Shown: one piece after another, positions 8,478 through 22,700 of the stretch
Numbering within the stretch: the first letter of the stretch is position 1
Layout of the letters: every line of letters begins with the position of its first letter
Notes under the pieces: model-generated
What the model was told of the DNA's origin: nothing
What the model saw: only the letters and a program-made list of their open reading frames with translations
The model's database searches: none
Translations under genes and position numbers: made by a program
Source of the DNA: Opisthocomus hoazin
Taxonomy: Eukaryota > Chordata > Aves > Opisthocomiformes > Opisthocomidae
Assembly (NCBI RefSeq): GCF_030867145.1
Contig: NC_134440.1
Location: 9,052,001 to 9,116,000, forward strand
Length of the DNA: 64,000 bases
Direction of reading: 5' to 3'

Positions 8478-11400
8478 TTTATTCGAGTGTGTTGTACAAA
8501 AAGTTTCCAGTCATAAAATGTATATTACAAATCATTGAAAAAGACAAGACATTTGGCATGCATATTCTAAAAAGAAAAAAAAAAAACACTTTGAAATGAT
8601 AAAGTCTAGATCATTACATATTTTTTGTAACTTTCAAGTGAACATTTTCATCATTTTGTCTTCGCATTTCAATTTGTAATCTTTTTCACAATTCCTTAAT
8701 TTAAAAACCTGACCCTTCCAGACACTCATCTGCAGCAGCTGACCAGAGGTGGTCAGTCAAACTGACCAGTGACCTAGAACCAGAGCTATCTAAATAGAGT
8801 GTGTTTAAAAAAAAAAATTTTGAAAAAAAAAAAAAAATAAAAATCACAATTCAAGTCACAAGGCATCACTGCTGAAAACAGAGTTCAACTGAGAAGGTAC
8901 TATTGTGCCCAAATGGAAAGCATTTTGGCTTGAACTTGTTTAAAATAGCTTATTGCTTGTCATTTTAGTGTAACGATGATCTGGGTAGCTGGAATACAAA
9001 ATAACATCTACCTTACCAACACGGAATCATCACTTCATTAAAAGCTACCTAGAAAATTTGCAAGTTCAATAAAACACATTTTATCTTCCTGAACTTGTCA
9101 ATTCGTTGCTTGTGCTGTACTGAGCAATGGCTTTCAATATTAAGCATCCTTTTCACGCTCTAGACCTTAGCATTTCAAGAAAGGCATTAGGTTTACAAAT
9201 AATAATTGCATGTAAATATGGTCTTGTATAAAAAACCAAACCCTTTAAATTATTTTAAACTGGTTTAAAGCTAAGCATATTAAAGGGAAAATAAAAATTC
9301 TGTTTCCCAGGCCATTTTAAGTGAGAAAAGAAACTCTCCAATATAATTTGTCTTCACATTCAGTTAAAACAATGCTTTGAAAAATGCAATCACCGTCTCA
9401 CCTTCCACTCACTGGTTTACAACAAGGCTTTATTTCCTGCTCACACAGGGTTTGGACCCAACAGTGGCAATCAAATCCAGTAGCAAATATGGATATGCCG
9501 AGAAATAAGACTTTCCAAAGATACAGAGAGAAGAGACAGAACGGCTTAACAGTGGGGAATTGAGATAAGTGGCCATGAGAGATATGAAACATACAGCGTG
9601 CATGTTTTCATACAGCATCAAAAATCTGTCTGATGCACACAGAAGAAACAGATTCTTAAATATTCTGGGGCGTAGAGAGGATTTCTACGAGCCTCTTCTA
9701 CCTACCCCCTGCTCAGGTTGCAGTTCAAGGGCCCTTACACAGGATGAGCATTAAAAAGAAGAGCCAAGGGTGTACAAACCCCAGCAAGATCCCTGCACTG
9801 AACATGAGGTGTCCCGTTGCTCGAGGATACACACGCACACGCAGTGATCTCCTTTCACAGTACACTCTGCTTCGCGCTGCAGCGCGGTTTTCCTGACCCA
9901 TGCCAGCTGCAGACAGGCTCGCCTGGCTTTTACGTGACAGGTCAGGGGAAGCAGATGTTTGTTTTCTTCCTGAGACTTTTGGTTCCTGCTACAAACACAA
10001 ACTAGAGTCCTGACCTAGCCTAAGCAGACACGCTGGGGAATAAAGCTGTGCGGCAACAAAGGCATCGTAGCCCCTCTGCTACCTGGAATAAGTCACTGCC
10101 ACACAACAGCTGAAGCAACAGCTACAGAAGCGAGGGAGAAAGAAGCGGCATGAAGCATGCGAGGTGCTCTGTAACCGTCCCTCACTCTGCCGGCCGCCAC
10201 GTCACCCGTGGATCCGCAGCTGGATGGGCTTGTGCTGACACGAGCGTTTCCACACGGTACGAACTCAGGAGCAGGCAGTATGCGTTCATCCTATTTTCTA
10301 TGATACTCTTGTTATGATCTACACAATTAAAAGATGGGCTTAACTATGCTGCTGCAGTTATGCTGTTATTCCTTCTCCCTCTCAACCAGTGAGAATCATT
10401 TAGGAATAATTTTTAGTATTTCATCCAGAATAAAGTTGTTTGCTTATTTTGCTGGAATAAGAATATCCATACAAGTAGTTACACTCAAGTAACTACTCTG
10501 ATGAAAGCTATACCGGTTAATTTCCCTAATGAGAGAAGCCTTACAATCATTTTTCTCCTGACAAGTCAAATCTATTTTCTCCTTTAAGCTCTACACCTGG
10601 TGTCAGACACTGGAGTAGAAATGCTGACTGTCCTCCAGCTTCTTCAAGAGTGGGTCATGTACAGGATGAAATAGGAGAAGAGAGCAAGGGGACACTGGAT
10701 TTTATTTGAGCAAAAAGCTTTAAATATCCTGAAAAAAATCCTGAAAAAGTGCTTGCAAGACAGAAAAAAAAAGAAACAAGGCTTTCTGGTTTGGTAAAGC
10801 CAAAAAACCTCCCAGTATGGAGCACCAACTTTGAAGGACAGTGCCGTTACGCTGAAGCTCAGCACCAAAAGCAAGAGGATAGGATGGCGTCTCGAGAAGA
10901 TGCACCCACAAAAAATGAAACACGTGGAATACAGCAGTTTTTTTGTGTCTTGTAATTTACAGCTAGGAATAGCTGCTCATATTTTTACTAGCCTTTTAGA
11001 AAGCCCTGTGGTGACAGAATCACCCCCGTTTGGGCTGCTGGCATTCAGCTCTTCCCACAGTGCCAATCACTGGTTTATAGGAACACCTGTATAGACTGAA
11101 GCATGGTGCTGAGGAGTAAAATAACCTGTTCCCGAAGTTGAAGGATGCAGTTCCAAATCGAAGGACAAATTCTGCAGACTGTTACTGAAGGGCACAGTGC
11201 TCAGCACAAAGATCTGCAAGCACCAGTCCTTAAGGCTACAAGAAGACACATTCCCCATACAGTAGTTGTTAAGGAAACTATGGCTCAGGTAGCAAGAGGT
11301 TTTTCCTCATTCAAGCTGCCTTTCCTAGCCTGTTCTTTACAGGGAAAATTAGAAAAAAAAAAAAGTCACAGAAAAAATGCAAATGAGCTACACACTCATT

Positions 11401-13676
11401 GCTTTAGTATTTGAGATCACAGAACAATCTTAAATTTACAGGACAATCTAAAAGAAGACGAAACAATCTGAAAAATGGCCAGTGTAAAAAAAATAAATAC
11501 AGCTCTTTAGAAAAAAAAAAAAGCAACAAGCCCTCAAACATTACGTACGTATATAACAGAAGCAGTGGGTTAGAAAGGAAAATGCTGTCCAGTGGTTGGA
11601 AGGTGCATTGCAAAAGTACTTTTACATTGATTGCATTCATTTGCGTAACAACAAATTTAGAAAAGGCAATTGATAACAGTATGTCTGAGAAACATAATTT
11701 CACTAGATACGTTTTACAGAGAGATAGACAGGATTTACTACATATTTAACCTTCTACTCAAGCAGAGTGGGAAAATTACGCTAGAAAAACAGCCAAGTCC
11801 ATCAGTAAAGTTCTCCTCTTAGCCCAAATAGCCAAATCTTCAGCCTGCTTTGTTGTAGTGGATCTTCTGACATAATTCTAAATTTCTATTGGTTTAACTT
11901 TAGTAATTCAGTCATCCCATCCAAATAAAGCAGCATCTTTGCTTTATTTTTAAATGGGAAAATAAATCCATAAGCTTAAAACCCACTTGTGTTCCCACCC
12001 TGCTAGCATTACAAAGCCGTCAAAGCCACTAAACTGACTCCTAGGTTATAGCTGTCAGTCACAATACTTGTTCAGAGAACATAATGTCCAAAAGCCACCG
12101 AAAACCTCCAAACCCTGTAGCTTGTTTGATGAGTCTCAACTATATGAAGGACAAGATCAGAGTTCCTAGAGTGCGGGTAAAAACAGTGTTCCACGCTGGC
12201 ATCAAGTGGTATCCAAATTTTGTATCCAAACTAACAGTGGAACACACATGTGCTTGTACAGTAGCCAAAACATTCTTTGGAGCACTTCAGTATTTTTCCT
12301 AGTGCTTAAAGATGCACCACCACATGAATACTAACCCTTACGGGAGTCAGAGTTCTCTCCACAGAAATGCAGCAGAAAAATCCTTAAGCTAAAGGGACAC
12401 TGTCAGATACAAACTGCATCATACTGAAATCAAAATCACCTGCTACTCATACCAAGGGGTTTTATAAAAAGCCTTATTCTCCCTTCACTCACTGTTAGAC
12501 TTTAGTTCGAGCATTCGAACACTGCAAAGCAACGCTTATGACCTAAACAACAGCAGTTCCTTTAAACTTTTTTAAAAAGTCATTAAACTGTTTCTGTACT
12601 ATTTTGCAAATACTGCTCCTTAAAATATCTGACAATGCCCCTCTGAATATAAGAGAAGGATGAACAAGCAGCACCTAGCCAGCATCTAGTCAACATTTAC
12701 ACAGGATAACCTTTAAAATCTGCAACATTTATCATTGCCAGAAGTAAAAATATCTAAAACCTTGACCATTCTGTTTAATGCTGAATATGTCAAAAGCATT
12801 AAACCATGATGCTTAACATCATCATTACAGTACATCACAACTTGCATCCGCGATTTAACAAGGTCTCATTGGTGACAATGTCAAAATCCCCTGAAAATAA
12901 AACAGTTAAAACTCTGGTTTTGACACTTCCATATCTTAAGACGGTGCATATATTCAGCAGGCAGAACCCATCATTCTCCAGCTTCTGAAATAACGACACG
13001 GAGCTAAGGTGTTGACAGACTCTGATGTCTTTACCCCCAAGCTGTCAAACTCTGGAGCAGGACAAGATGCCATGGTCCTGAGCCAAGAGCGTCTAAAATC
13101 CAGCTTCCCTTCGTTTATTTCCAGTGGTGGAGGAGCATTTTTAAAGAACTTGGGGTCTAATTTTCCTGAGCTGGGCATTGCTGAGGATACCAGGCAAGAT
13201 ACTGCCATTTCTTACAAGTGTGGAGGAAACACTGCAGTGACTCTCTCCTGGGGTCCCGCAGAGGAGCCCGCTTTCTTAAACTTTTTTTTTTTTTTTGAGT
13301 TATCCTGGTTACGCATGCAATTATAGATTTACCATACACTCAAGGAGTCTCATCCCATTTTAGCTAAATATTTCTTTTCTGCTTCAGGTTTGTACATAAG
13401 ACTTTAAACTCTGTATGGGGAAAAAAATGTTTAATTCCAATATAGTGTTTCAAGAGAGAGGGAAAAATAAAGAAATCTATTACAAATTCTGGCAGTTTTG
13501 TTCAGTAATGGGTTTTCTGAATTTTTTTTTTTAAAATGTACTAAGGAGTAAACTTCGAAGAAATCAGATGATGCATATAAAAATAGTTTTCAGTGGCTCT
13601 GGAGGGAAAAAAAATAGCAAAAATAAAAGGAAATAAATGAAAAAAAATAGCAAATAATAGTTTCTTTCTTCTTTCT
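8460..13676 (-). other. LMNB2: LMNB2 3'UTR, long and AT-rich
   Basis: From the stop codon at 13677 down to the signal at 8478 there is no coding signature, no CR1 copy and strongly AT-rich sequence. That repeat-free, AT-rich character contrasts with the introns and fits a retained 3'UTR. Further minus-strand AATAAA signals at about 9429, 10700, 11943 and 13112 suggest alternative shorter ends. Full-length use is inferred. Confidence 0.6.
8478..8483 (-). terminator. LMNB2: LMNB2 distal poly(A) signal
   Basis: Minus-strand AATAAA at the boundary between the AT-rich LMNB2 3' region and GC-richer spacer. It marks the most likely end of the longest LMNB2 transcript, about 5.2 kb after the stop codon. 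Confidence 0.6.
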
Positions 13677-13718
13677 TCACATCACTGAGCATCCTCTAGA
13701 GGTTGTCCTGGGATCCCC
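13677..13718 (-). CDS. LMNB2: LMNB2 exon 12, CaaX box
   Basis: 13 codons plus [16 protein letters not shown]. Terminal Met predicts farnesylation. The CaaX is CSVM; other lamin B2 sequences I recall carry CYVM or CLVM. Confidence 0.94.
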   Translation of the reverse strand, partial: GDPRTTSRGCSVM

Positions 13719-16700
13719 CTAAAATAAGACACACACAGTTGAATTAAATTCTTACTAGCTTTCCATATTGCAAGCCTAGACTCTGGTTATCATCTCAGTT
13801 GTTAAAAGCCTTTTTTTTTTTTTTTTTTTTAGTAGTTTAGTTATACTCAGGGAACATCACAACTAGAGAGAAAGCACAGCACAACGTCACAGCCTGCTGC
13901 CAGCATGAAGACACTGCTGCTCTGGTTGTGGCTTTCCATGCTGGGCTGATCGGTTCAGCTCCACGCTTTCAACACTGATACAGCTGACAAATGAAAATCG
14001 AGATGCCACTGGCTGTAGAACGGGGAGTTCCTTCCTTCAAATGATGTTTCCATCTGAGTGAGATCTATGCTGCATAGCTGCTTCTTTGGGTAAGAAACGT
14101 TTGTTTCCGTTGCTTTATATTACAAATACGCTGCTCCATCTCCTGGAGACCAAAAAACTTTTCAGAACTCAACTTCAAACCTGCACAGAATGAGTTCTTT
14201 GTGAAGAGCTACTAACGGCCACTGATCAGGAGAACAAATTGCTTGAGTTTGAAATAAATTTAAAACATTTTTTGATATCCCCTGCAGGAAGTATCTTTCA
14301 CCTTTTCATTCTGCTGACTGCTGGTCAGTTGTTTCACAGGACTTAAATAAGGGTTGTGAAAAGATACAGGTGGTATTGTTAAGAAAAACCAAGTTTATGT
14401 GAGATGTAGTAGACAGTAGGTATACACCATCAGAAATAAACCAATAAGCTGCAGCTTGCAGCAACAGAAGCACTCCAATGGTCATATTCTGCTAACAGCA
14501 AGAATGCCGCAGAACTCTTTCTTTACAGAGAAACAAACACTGGAACGGGAGGAACACCGACTGCTAAAACTAATCTTACTAACCCTAAGACCAGTCTATG
14601 TCATCACAACGTTGTAAATCTGTGATCTGTCACACACTGCCATGGATACCCCGGCGTCCTGACCTGCCGTTAGCCACTGCTCGAGCTGCACCGCTACCGA
14701 CTCCAGCAGCAATTCCTGGAAGAATCGCTCACGTTATACTCTCTGGGCACTGCAGTAACGCTGCAGGGTTGCAAGCCATTCGGAGCCTGTCCTCTGCCAG
14801 CACCCATTGGAAAAATCAACCAGGAAGCTCAGAGCTGGCAGAAGCTGAAAGGGACATCCCCTCCCCCCCCCAAATCTTACACCTGATTAACCCAGCCAAC
14901 GAGGCACAAGTTAAACATCTGGCCTGCATCTTATTACCTGTTGATTGAAGAGGTCTTCCTCTCCAAACTCTGCTTCATCCTCTTCCTCTTCGTTCTCTCG
15001 CATGACCACTGATTTAGTAACACTTCTCACTGCAACTTCCTACAAAAAACGACAGATAAGGAGATGGCCAGTAGTCTCTATCTCTCTCGAGTTTTTGCTA
15101 TACCATCAATATAACACACCCATATCAAATTCTGGAGGGTTTAAAGCAACTTGCTCCAGATTAAACATTAGCTACCCACACACATACTGGCAATAGCCTG
15201 CAAACCACAACACTGCTCCTATTTCTATCCACTAAAAGGCTTGGTAATGTAATTTTAATTTAGCTTCACGAGTTTTCTTTCATTACCTAGGGATTTGAGA
15301 GGAAGCAGCCATGTTTCATGTGATCGCTAGTTAATTTTACACAAGTTTCTAGCAGACCGAACTAGGAGCTGGCTGAGACATACTGTAATGTGAGAAACTG
15401 AAGTTTCTCAGTATGATTACACAGCATTAAGAATATCCCCAATTTCTACGACATATTCTAAATCAATTGCACATATCAATCACCAGGACTGCCTCCCAAA
15501 CCAGGTGCTAAAAAGAATTCTAAAGCCCCAGGAATATTCCTTTATTACTAAATTATTTTTGATACTTCTTAGTAGTAAGAAATTCTTCTGTAAGCTTCCA
15601 CGCTTGAAATCATAGGTGCAAATTTCTACTTGTGCAAAAAGTCGCCCTAAACATACACTTCTGAGTAAGGTAAAGGTAACCACAGTGGGAACGGACATGG
15701 ATTTGTATTTTTTTCACATTCTAGTTTAACCACTTCTCCTCAAATCCTAAACCAGTTAGCTTTCTCTTTCTACAAATGATCCTCCCTCCCACCTTGTCTT
15801 GTGCTGCTGCTCTTGCCCAAAGCGCTTCCACAGAACTGCCAGCACGAGAGGCAGCATGAAAACCGATACGACTGTGGTCTGCTTCACTTCTATCACATCG
15901 CTGGGATTATGGCACATTTACAAGTAACAGCCAAAGCACAAGCCTCCCTTGCAGGAGTCTTCTGCAGGGACAGTTTTAAAAAAATCAGTTGTGGGCAGAT
16001 GTAGGACAATGCAGAATACATAGGAACCTGTGCCAAATCAAAACTTCTGATACACTTCTAACATTGAAAGGACAGCTATCTTCCTGGGTTAATATCTACA
16101 CTGCACCCCAGAATACTGTAGGTACTATATAATGTAACTTTGAATTGCCAGCAATACTTATTTTCTTTGTCTCTTCTGAAAATACATACTCAAAATTCCA
16201 GACAAACTCTCTACTAGCAGGGTAAAATAGGAAAAAAAAGTCCATGGATGTAATCAGGATGATGATCAGTTTTCAAAAATTTCTCAACATCTCAGAGATG
16301 CATACAGACATTTCATCATTTCAGTGTCCTAAACTGCCTTGGTTCAGAAGACAATGGGGAGGGGGATCTTAAAATCAGGATTTTATCGTCATTGTCCTTC
16401 CCTGCGGGAGATAACCCAGACCACAGTTTTTTGTTTGTTTTTTTTTTTCTTTTACAGACCCAGCCTACCTCTCCTTCAGAGTTGACGAGGTATGTGCGGA
16501 TATTTGCTCCAGTGCCCCAGCTGCCTTGATTCTTCCACACGAGAACAGAAGGGGGGCTATGAGATATGCCTGCATCTGCACCCCAAATCTAGTGAGAAAG
16601 TAATTCTGTAATTAGCCATTTATGCACATTTTAATTTTAAATATACAGAACCCCTTAATTCTCCTACTTCTCTCTACGTATCATTTTTGTTTCTGAATTT

Positions 16701-19700
16701 CAATGGCAGTTTTACCCTGCTTTTACCTGCACCATTACTTGTAGTAAGATATTATTCTCAATCTACAATAAAAAGTAACACTAGCCATTAAAAAAATAAA
16801 AAGAGAAAAAACTGTATCTAATATTGCAGTCGTCAGTTCTTTTCTGAATATACAAATCTCTCCTATCGCTGTCTCCATGACTATACTGTATGGAGCCAAG
16901 ACATAAAACGCAGCTTGTAGTGTACTAGTTTGATATGTATCTGAGCAATTCACACTTAAGTAGAAACAGCTGCAACTGATTAAAAGAAAAATTAAGTGAG
17001 ATGATTTTTCTTCTGAAGGAACATCTGTTGCTGACTGAAAATTAAATACAAAATTAGATAAAAGCAGCCGTTCTACTACAGTTAAGGCTGAGACTGTCTA
17101 GTCTTAAACTTAACAAAGTCTACTAGACTGAATGCATGCTCTGAAATGTCCCCGTTTCATTCAGAGGCTGAGCGGGATTAGTGTTCCAAACCTGGGCAAA
17201 GATGTTTGAAAACCAACAGCCCTTGACCCACCCCCCAAAATACCTTTTTCTTCAACTTTCTCTGTGCTGAAATGGTCTTAAATACTGAAATACTAATATA
17301 GAAATTCCATTTCTGTTCTGAAATCCTGCTCCTCTAAAGTGAGATCCATGAAACCTAAAGCTATACACCAAATCAGGCTGTACCAAATGGCAGATTTACA
17401 CCTGCCACAGCATCACCAAAAGAATGTGTTATTGACATACTGTAAATATGACTTACTGTTACAGTCTGCCCAGCTCTGAGGACATACTTAGGAGTAAATT
17501 TGTAAGCAATTTCTTCTCCATCTCCAATTTGTCTTTTCAGTCTCCAGTTTCCCAAAGACTGATCCTGATGGAGAGAGACATGAAGTTATTTAGGGTGAGC
17601 AAAAGAGAGCAAACAGGCATCAGAGCTTTCTCCTGGTCTCTTTGTTACTGAAATAATGTCAGTATATTATTTACATGGTTGTTAGACATCTGCATTCTAA
17701 CTTGGAAGTATTTTTCTATACCCAGTAATAGTCTAAAGTGTAAATTCCCTACGGTCATTCAGCAAAATTTTAAAACGTTACACATTTCACACAAAACAGT
17801 TCTGCTAGAGCCAGCAGGCTATTTACATGAGCAAGGTACCAGCATGCATGTTCAGACATTTGGGAAGTAAACTATGTTCTCCTCCTGCAGCAAACATTGC
17901 CCTCATGCTACCCTCGTTACCATCACATGGTAACGCTGAACTTTCAAACACCCCTGTTAATTATTGCAGGGTACTGCACCCCGAGATGCTGCTCCGGCTC
18001 TCCAAGTGACTGCACCTTCTGGTGCTACAAAAGGCTGCGTAACACTTCAGTTTAGCCCCTCCTCCTTGTTTGCCAGGAGATCTGCCGACACTCACCTTCT
18101 CCGAGTTGTTCTTCAGCTGAACGTATTTGCCCTCCAGGTCTATCTCCTCTACGCTGATACTTCCTGTAGCTGAAGCTTGCTGGGACATTTGGAAGCTGCT
18201 GCTGCTACTGCTGCCGCTGATACTCCCAGTGCCAATTCCACTTGTTCCGCTGCCTAAAAGCTCCTCTGCTTCGATGCGCTTTCTCTTGCCTCGGGAAGAG
18301 CGAACAAGGGAAGTGCTGCTGCTGCTGCTGCTGGAGGTAGCCCGAGAGACCGTAACACGGGAGGAAGGACTTGGAGAGAGCTTCAACCTTAACACAACGA
18401 AGCAAGCATTTTAATTAGCTCATCCAGGGAACTGCACACAAAGCAATAATGCTACAGTATACTCAGTAACCAGACTGTAATACGCTCCAAGGCTGAAAGC
18501 AGCCTCACTGTGCGTGTCAGGAGCACTGCACATAAGGGGGGGGGAGCCATCCATCCCTGAGAAATTTCCTGCTAGTATGTGACACGGAAAGCAGTGCTAA
18601 TGAGAGCAACACCAATCCCTTAACGCTCCTCTCCAAGTACATCTACTACTAAACACACTATTCTTGGGCCACACCATTGAAAAACATGAAAACACAGAAG
18701 TATAAACACTTAAATAAAAAGATGAGATAAATTTCAAGCACAGAATGATATATTCTGCTGTACTCTCAAGATCATTATAAAAAGCAAAATAAAATAAAGA
18801 TGGTGTTCAGATGAGAACACTTGCAAGTGTTCCATGCAACACATTGTGGTGTAAAGCCAATATGACTTCAGTGAAACAATATCTGGGCATTCCTGCTCAA
18901 ATGGTACAAAAATAAACATAAGAAACGAAAAGAACACCTGCCAGTCCTAAGAAAAGAACGTGGAACCAGTACGTACCTTTCCTCTTCTCCTTCCAGGAGC
19001 TTTCGGTAAGCACTGATCTCCATGTCCAGTGTTAATTTAACATCAAGCAGTTCCTGGTACTCTGTAAGCTGCTGCTGCATCTGGTCCCTCATATCTGTCA
19101 TTTCCCTCTCCTTCGCATCCAGCATCTTCCTAAACTTTTCCCGCTCGCCAGCCACCATTTCCTCCAACTCACGAATGCGATCTTCCGCTGCACTAGCCTA
19201 GGTAGACAGCACAATGGAAAACCCAGTTGGCATCTACGTGGGTACAGTAAAAAAGTTAAAAATTCATCTCCCTCCCAAATTAACATAACGATTTCTCTCC
19301 GTAAAACTCAGAAAATATGAATGGACAGAAATGTTAATATATCCACACAACACAGTGCTCTGCATTACAGATGAAAGCAAATTTAGTCCCTTCACCTGTT
19401 TCTGAAGGCCAGAAAGCTGGTAGCTGAGAGCTTCTATTCTCATGCGCGCTTCCTTCAGCTCCTCTCGAGCTGCACCAGCAGCTTTGTCGTTTTGGTCCGA
19501 GGACAGTTTGGCATTCTCCAGCTGGAAGGGAAGTTTTACACAGTCGCATTGAGTTAGATATCCTGCAAATATCCTTCCAGTAAAAAACAGAAGCTACTTA
19601 ATCTTAAAAAGCAGCTTAATTTGTTCATCCTCTGCTCAAATCTTGTCACTTCTTCATTCTCAAAGTCTGTATTTTGCCGACTTTTTTTTTTGTTCTACAA

Positions 19701-22700
19701 GGCATCTTCTACCCCAGATCTTTTCGGACTGTGACACGTCAATCCAAGTATCTCATTGCATAAAAATATCATATGTACCTAACTTCCATGAATAATGCCA
19801 ATACTGCTAACTGTACTTAATTTTGTTTTTTAGTCTCTATTATCTCTATTGTTGCTGCCCTGAGAAATAGTTGAATATTTGTAGATCAATGTTTCTCAAA
19901 CTGTAAATCATCAAACCAAAGAATTGAAAGGGAGTCTCAGGGATGGGCAGGGGAGACCAATGTTAGCAGCACCGTAATTTCTCCACCACGAGAGAATCAG
20001 AAGTGGCTGTAGTTACTGGCAAGTATTTTCAATAACCAGAAAACTGGCAGCTGCTGAATTCCTTGAAGCAAGGCAATGAATTAAAAAAAAAACAAACCCA
20101 AAACACACCAACCCCCCCTGTAACCAGCAATTGTACCAGTAACAAAGCTGCTGCTCCTCCCATGTCCCCAGCACTGGATGAACTGGGATTTGCTAACTCC
20201 GGATTTGCGCAGTGTGACGGACAGACCTGACTCTGAGCCATACTTTGGTTCGTGCTGATTAATGAGCAACTGGCCTCACATCCTTGGGGTGAACCTGTGA
20301 GCTGGAAAGCCCCTGGCTCACGCGAAAGAGAGTGAAGGTGTCTTGAAAAATATTTCGAAAGGTGGTTTCAAAACCCAAAAGTGCAAGATAAGCCAACCAC
20401 AGAACAAGATGCCAGAGCATTTATCTTGTCTATACTACTGCCTAGCAGCCAGCTACTTCACCCTATAAATACTGCCATCAGGATGCACCCAGTTTGCGCC
20501 CTCCCTGAACTGCAGCTGGACTGGACACCAGATGACTCTCCTCTTGAGCAGGGACACCTCTCTATGTTAGAGATTCCTTACCTGAGACTAAGAGATCCTT
20601 CCTTACAAAAGGCAGAGAGATCCTGTACCCGCGACAGAGCCTCGTAAGTAACTGACAGCATGCTGAATTAATACTACAAAACATTGCTAATCCACGTAGA
20701 CACTCAATATTATTATAAACATTGTATGGATAATTCCATCAGACATAAACCGTTGACCAAGTCTGAGACTGAAACTGGATCAAGCCGCAGCTAGGCTCCA
20801 AATGGAGTTTAGAAAGCAGAGGGCTCCACTCTGAACCTCACAACTCAACAGGAGGGTTCTCCTTACTCTTTGCATCTCTGGCCTCTGTGTGAATCATTCT
20901 AACTCAATTTTCCTTTGTATGTTCCTTCCATGCAGTAATTAATAAGGTGAACCTTGCCATCAAATTTATTGAACCTTGTGAAACTACTGCTAAACTTCAT
21001 TAAATACCATCAGACTTCTTGAACTGTCAAATTATTATTTTACCTCAGTAAAATATATCGCTGCTTCTCCCTTTTGAGTAAGGTGCATTCCACTCACCTG
21101 TGACAACAGGCAGATAAGCCAAAAGAGCGCAAATACTTTTAAGAAACGTTCTCCTGGATTAAATTACTCATGTTCACATTTCCCCTCTGCCCCGCTCTGC
21201 TGAGACCCCCCGGGAGTCCTGCGTCCAGCTCTGGAGCCCCCAACACAGGACAGAGCTGGAGCTGCTGGAGCGGGGCCAGAGGAGGCCCCAGCAATGATGC
21301 GAGGGCTGGAACCCCTCTGCTGGGAGGAGAGGCTGGGAGAGCTGGGGCTGCTCAGCCTGGGGAAGAGAAGGCTGCGGGGAGAGCTTAGAGCAGCTGCCAG
21401 GGCCTGGAGGGGCTGCGAGAGCTGGGGAGGGGCTTTGTGCAAGGGCCTGGGGGGACAGGACAAGGGGTGAGGGCTTTAGACTGGAAGAGGGGAGATGTAG
21501 ATGAGATGGAAGGAAGGAATTCTTTCCGGTGAGGGTGGTGAGGCCCTGGCCCAGGCTGCCCAGAGGAGCTGTGGCTGCCCCCTCCCTGGCAGTCCTCAAG
21601 GCCAGGTTGGACGGGGCTGGGAGCACCCTGGGCTGGTGGAAGGGGGCCCTGCCCATGGCATGGGGGTTGGAACAAGGTGAGCTTTAAGGTCCATTTCAAC
21701 CCAAACCACCCTTTGATTCTATGATTTCCAATTTATATACCATGGTTTTCATCACCAAAGCTGTTCAGGAAAAGTCCAACACTTTGCCTGACGTTCCCCC
21801 GCCACCAGTGAAACCACAACTGCGTCTAGTAATTTTCCAATCCAGAACATAATTTTCCAATCCAGAACTAATTTAGATCACTGAAATGGGATAAGGCTTA
21901 CCCTCATTTAAAAGAGTACTGGGGCTAGTAAGAACATCACAAAGGCCACAGTAAGAGTAAAGTAACAAAGCAACCTTAGACCTGGAGCCCTTCTCAGTAC
22001 GTTCGTAACAGTTTGCAAGTTCACTGGGTCCAGGCAAAAGCCGGTATCGAAAAGCAGCCATTCCCCAAGCTCTCCAACCCATCCCTCCAGCTTCTCAGAG
22101 CCAATGCATCACACTTATTTCAAGTCTCCTCCACCACCTCCCTTTCAGAGGAAGAACTGCACCTACTGACACCAAAAAAAAAACCCTTATGGCAGAAGAC
22201 ATTGTCTATTCAGCTCTTGCGTGACATCCGCTATTCCACCGTGTCCTCCGCAGTGACCAACAGTTCCTTGTGTTTTCTCACCAACTGGCCTTTACTGGCT
22301 AAAGGTATTCCTAGCTATTACCTCTGGCTATAACCTCCCTGGAAATGCATCTGCGTACAAGCACTAGAGGCGGCATTTGAACACTGGGACAAAGCTTCTC
22401 CATATGATAATTCTTTGTCTCCTTAAAGACAACAGGGCTGATGGAAATGGTCTTATCTAACCCACTGGCCCTCCTGCCAGTCAGTGCTGTGGACAGCAGC
22501 AGTTACCTTAGCCTGATAGGTCTGCTGAAGCTCCATTTTGTACAGCTTGACTTGTTCCTCATGCTGGTTTCGCAGATCCTCCAGCGCCTGACTTATTTTG
22601 GATTCATACTCCTGCTGGCGACTCATGTCCACCTCGACCAAACGATGTTCGTGTCGTTTTCTTGTTTCCCTGATTTCCTGCGCACACACACACACAAAAA

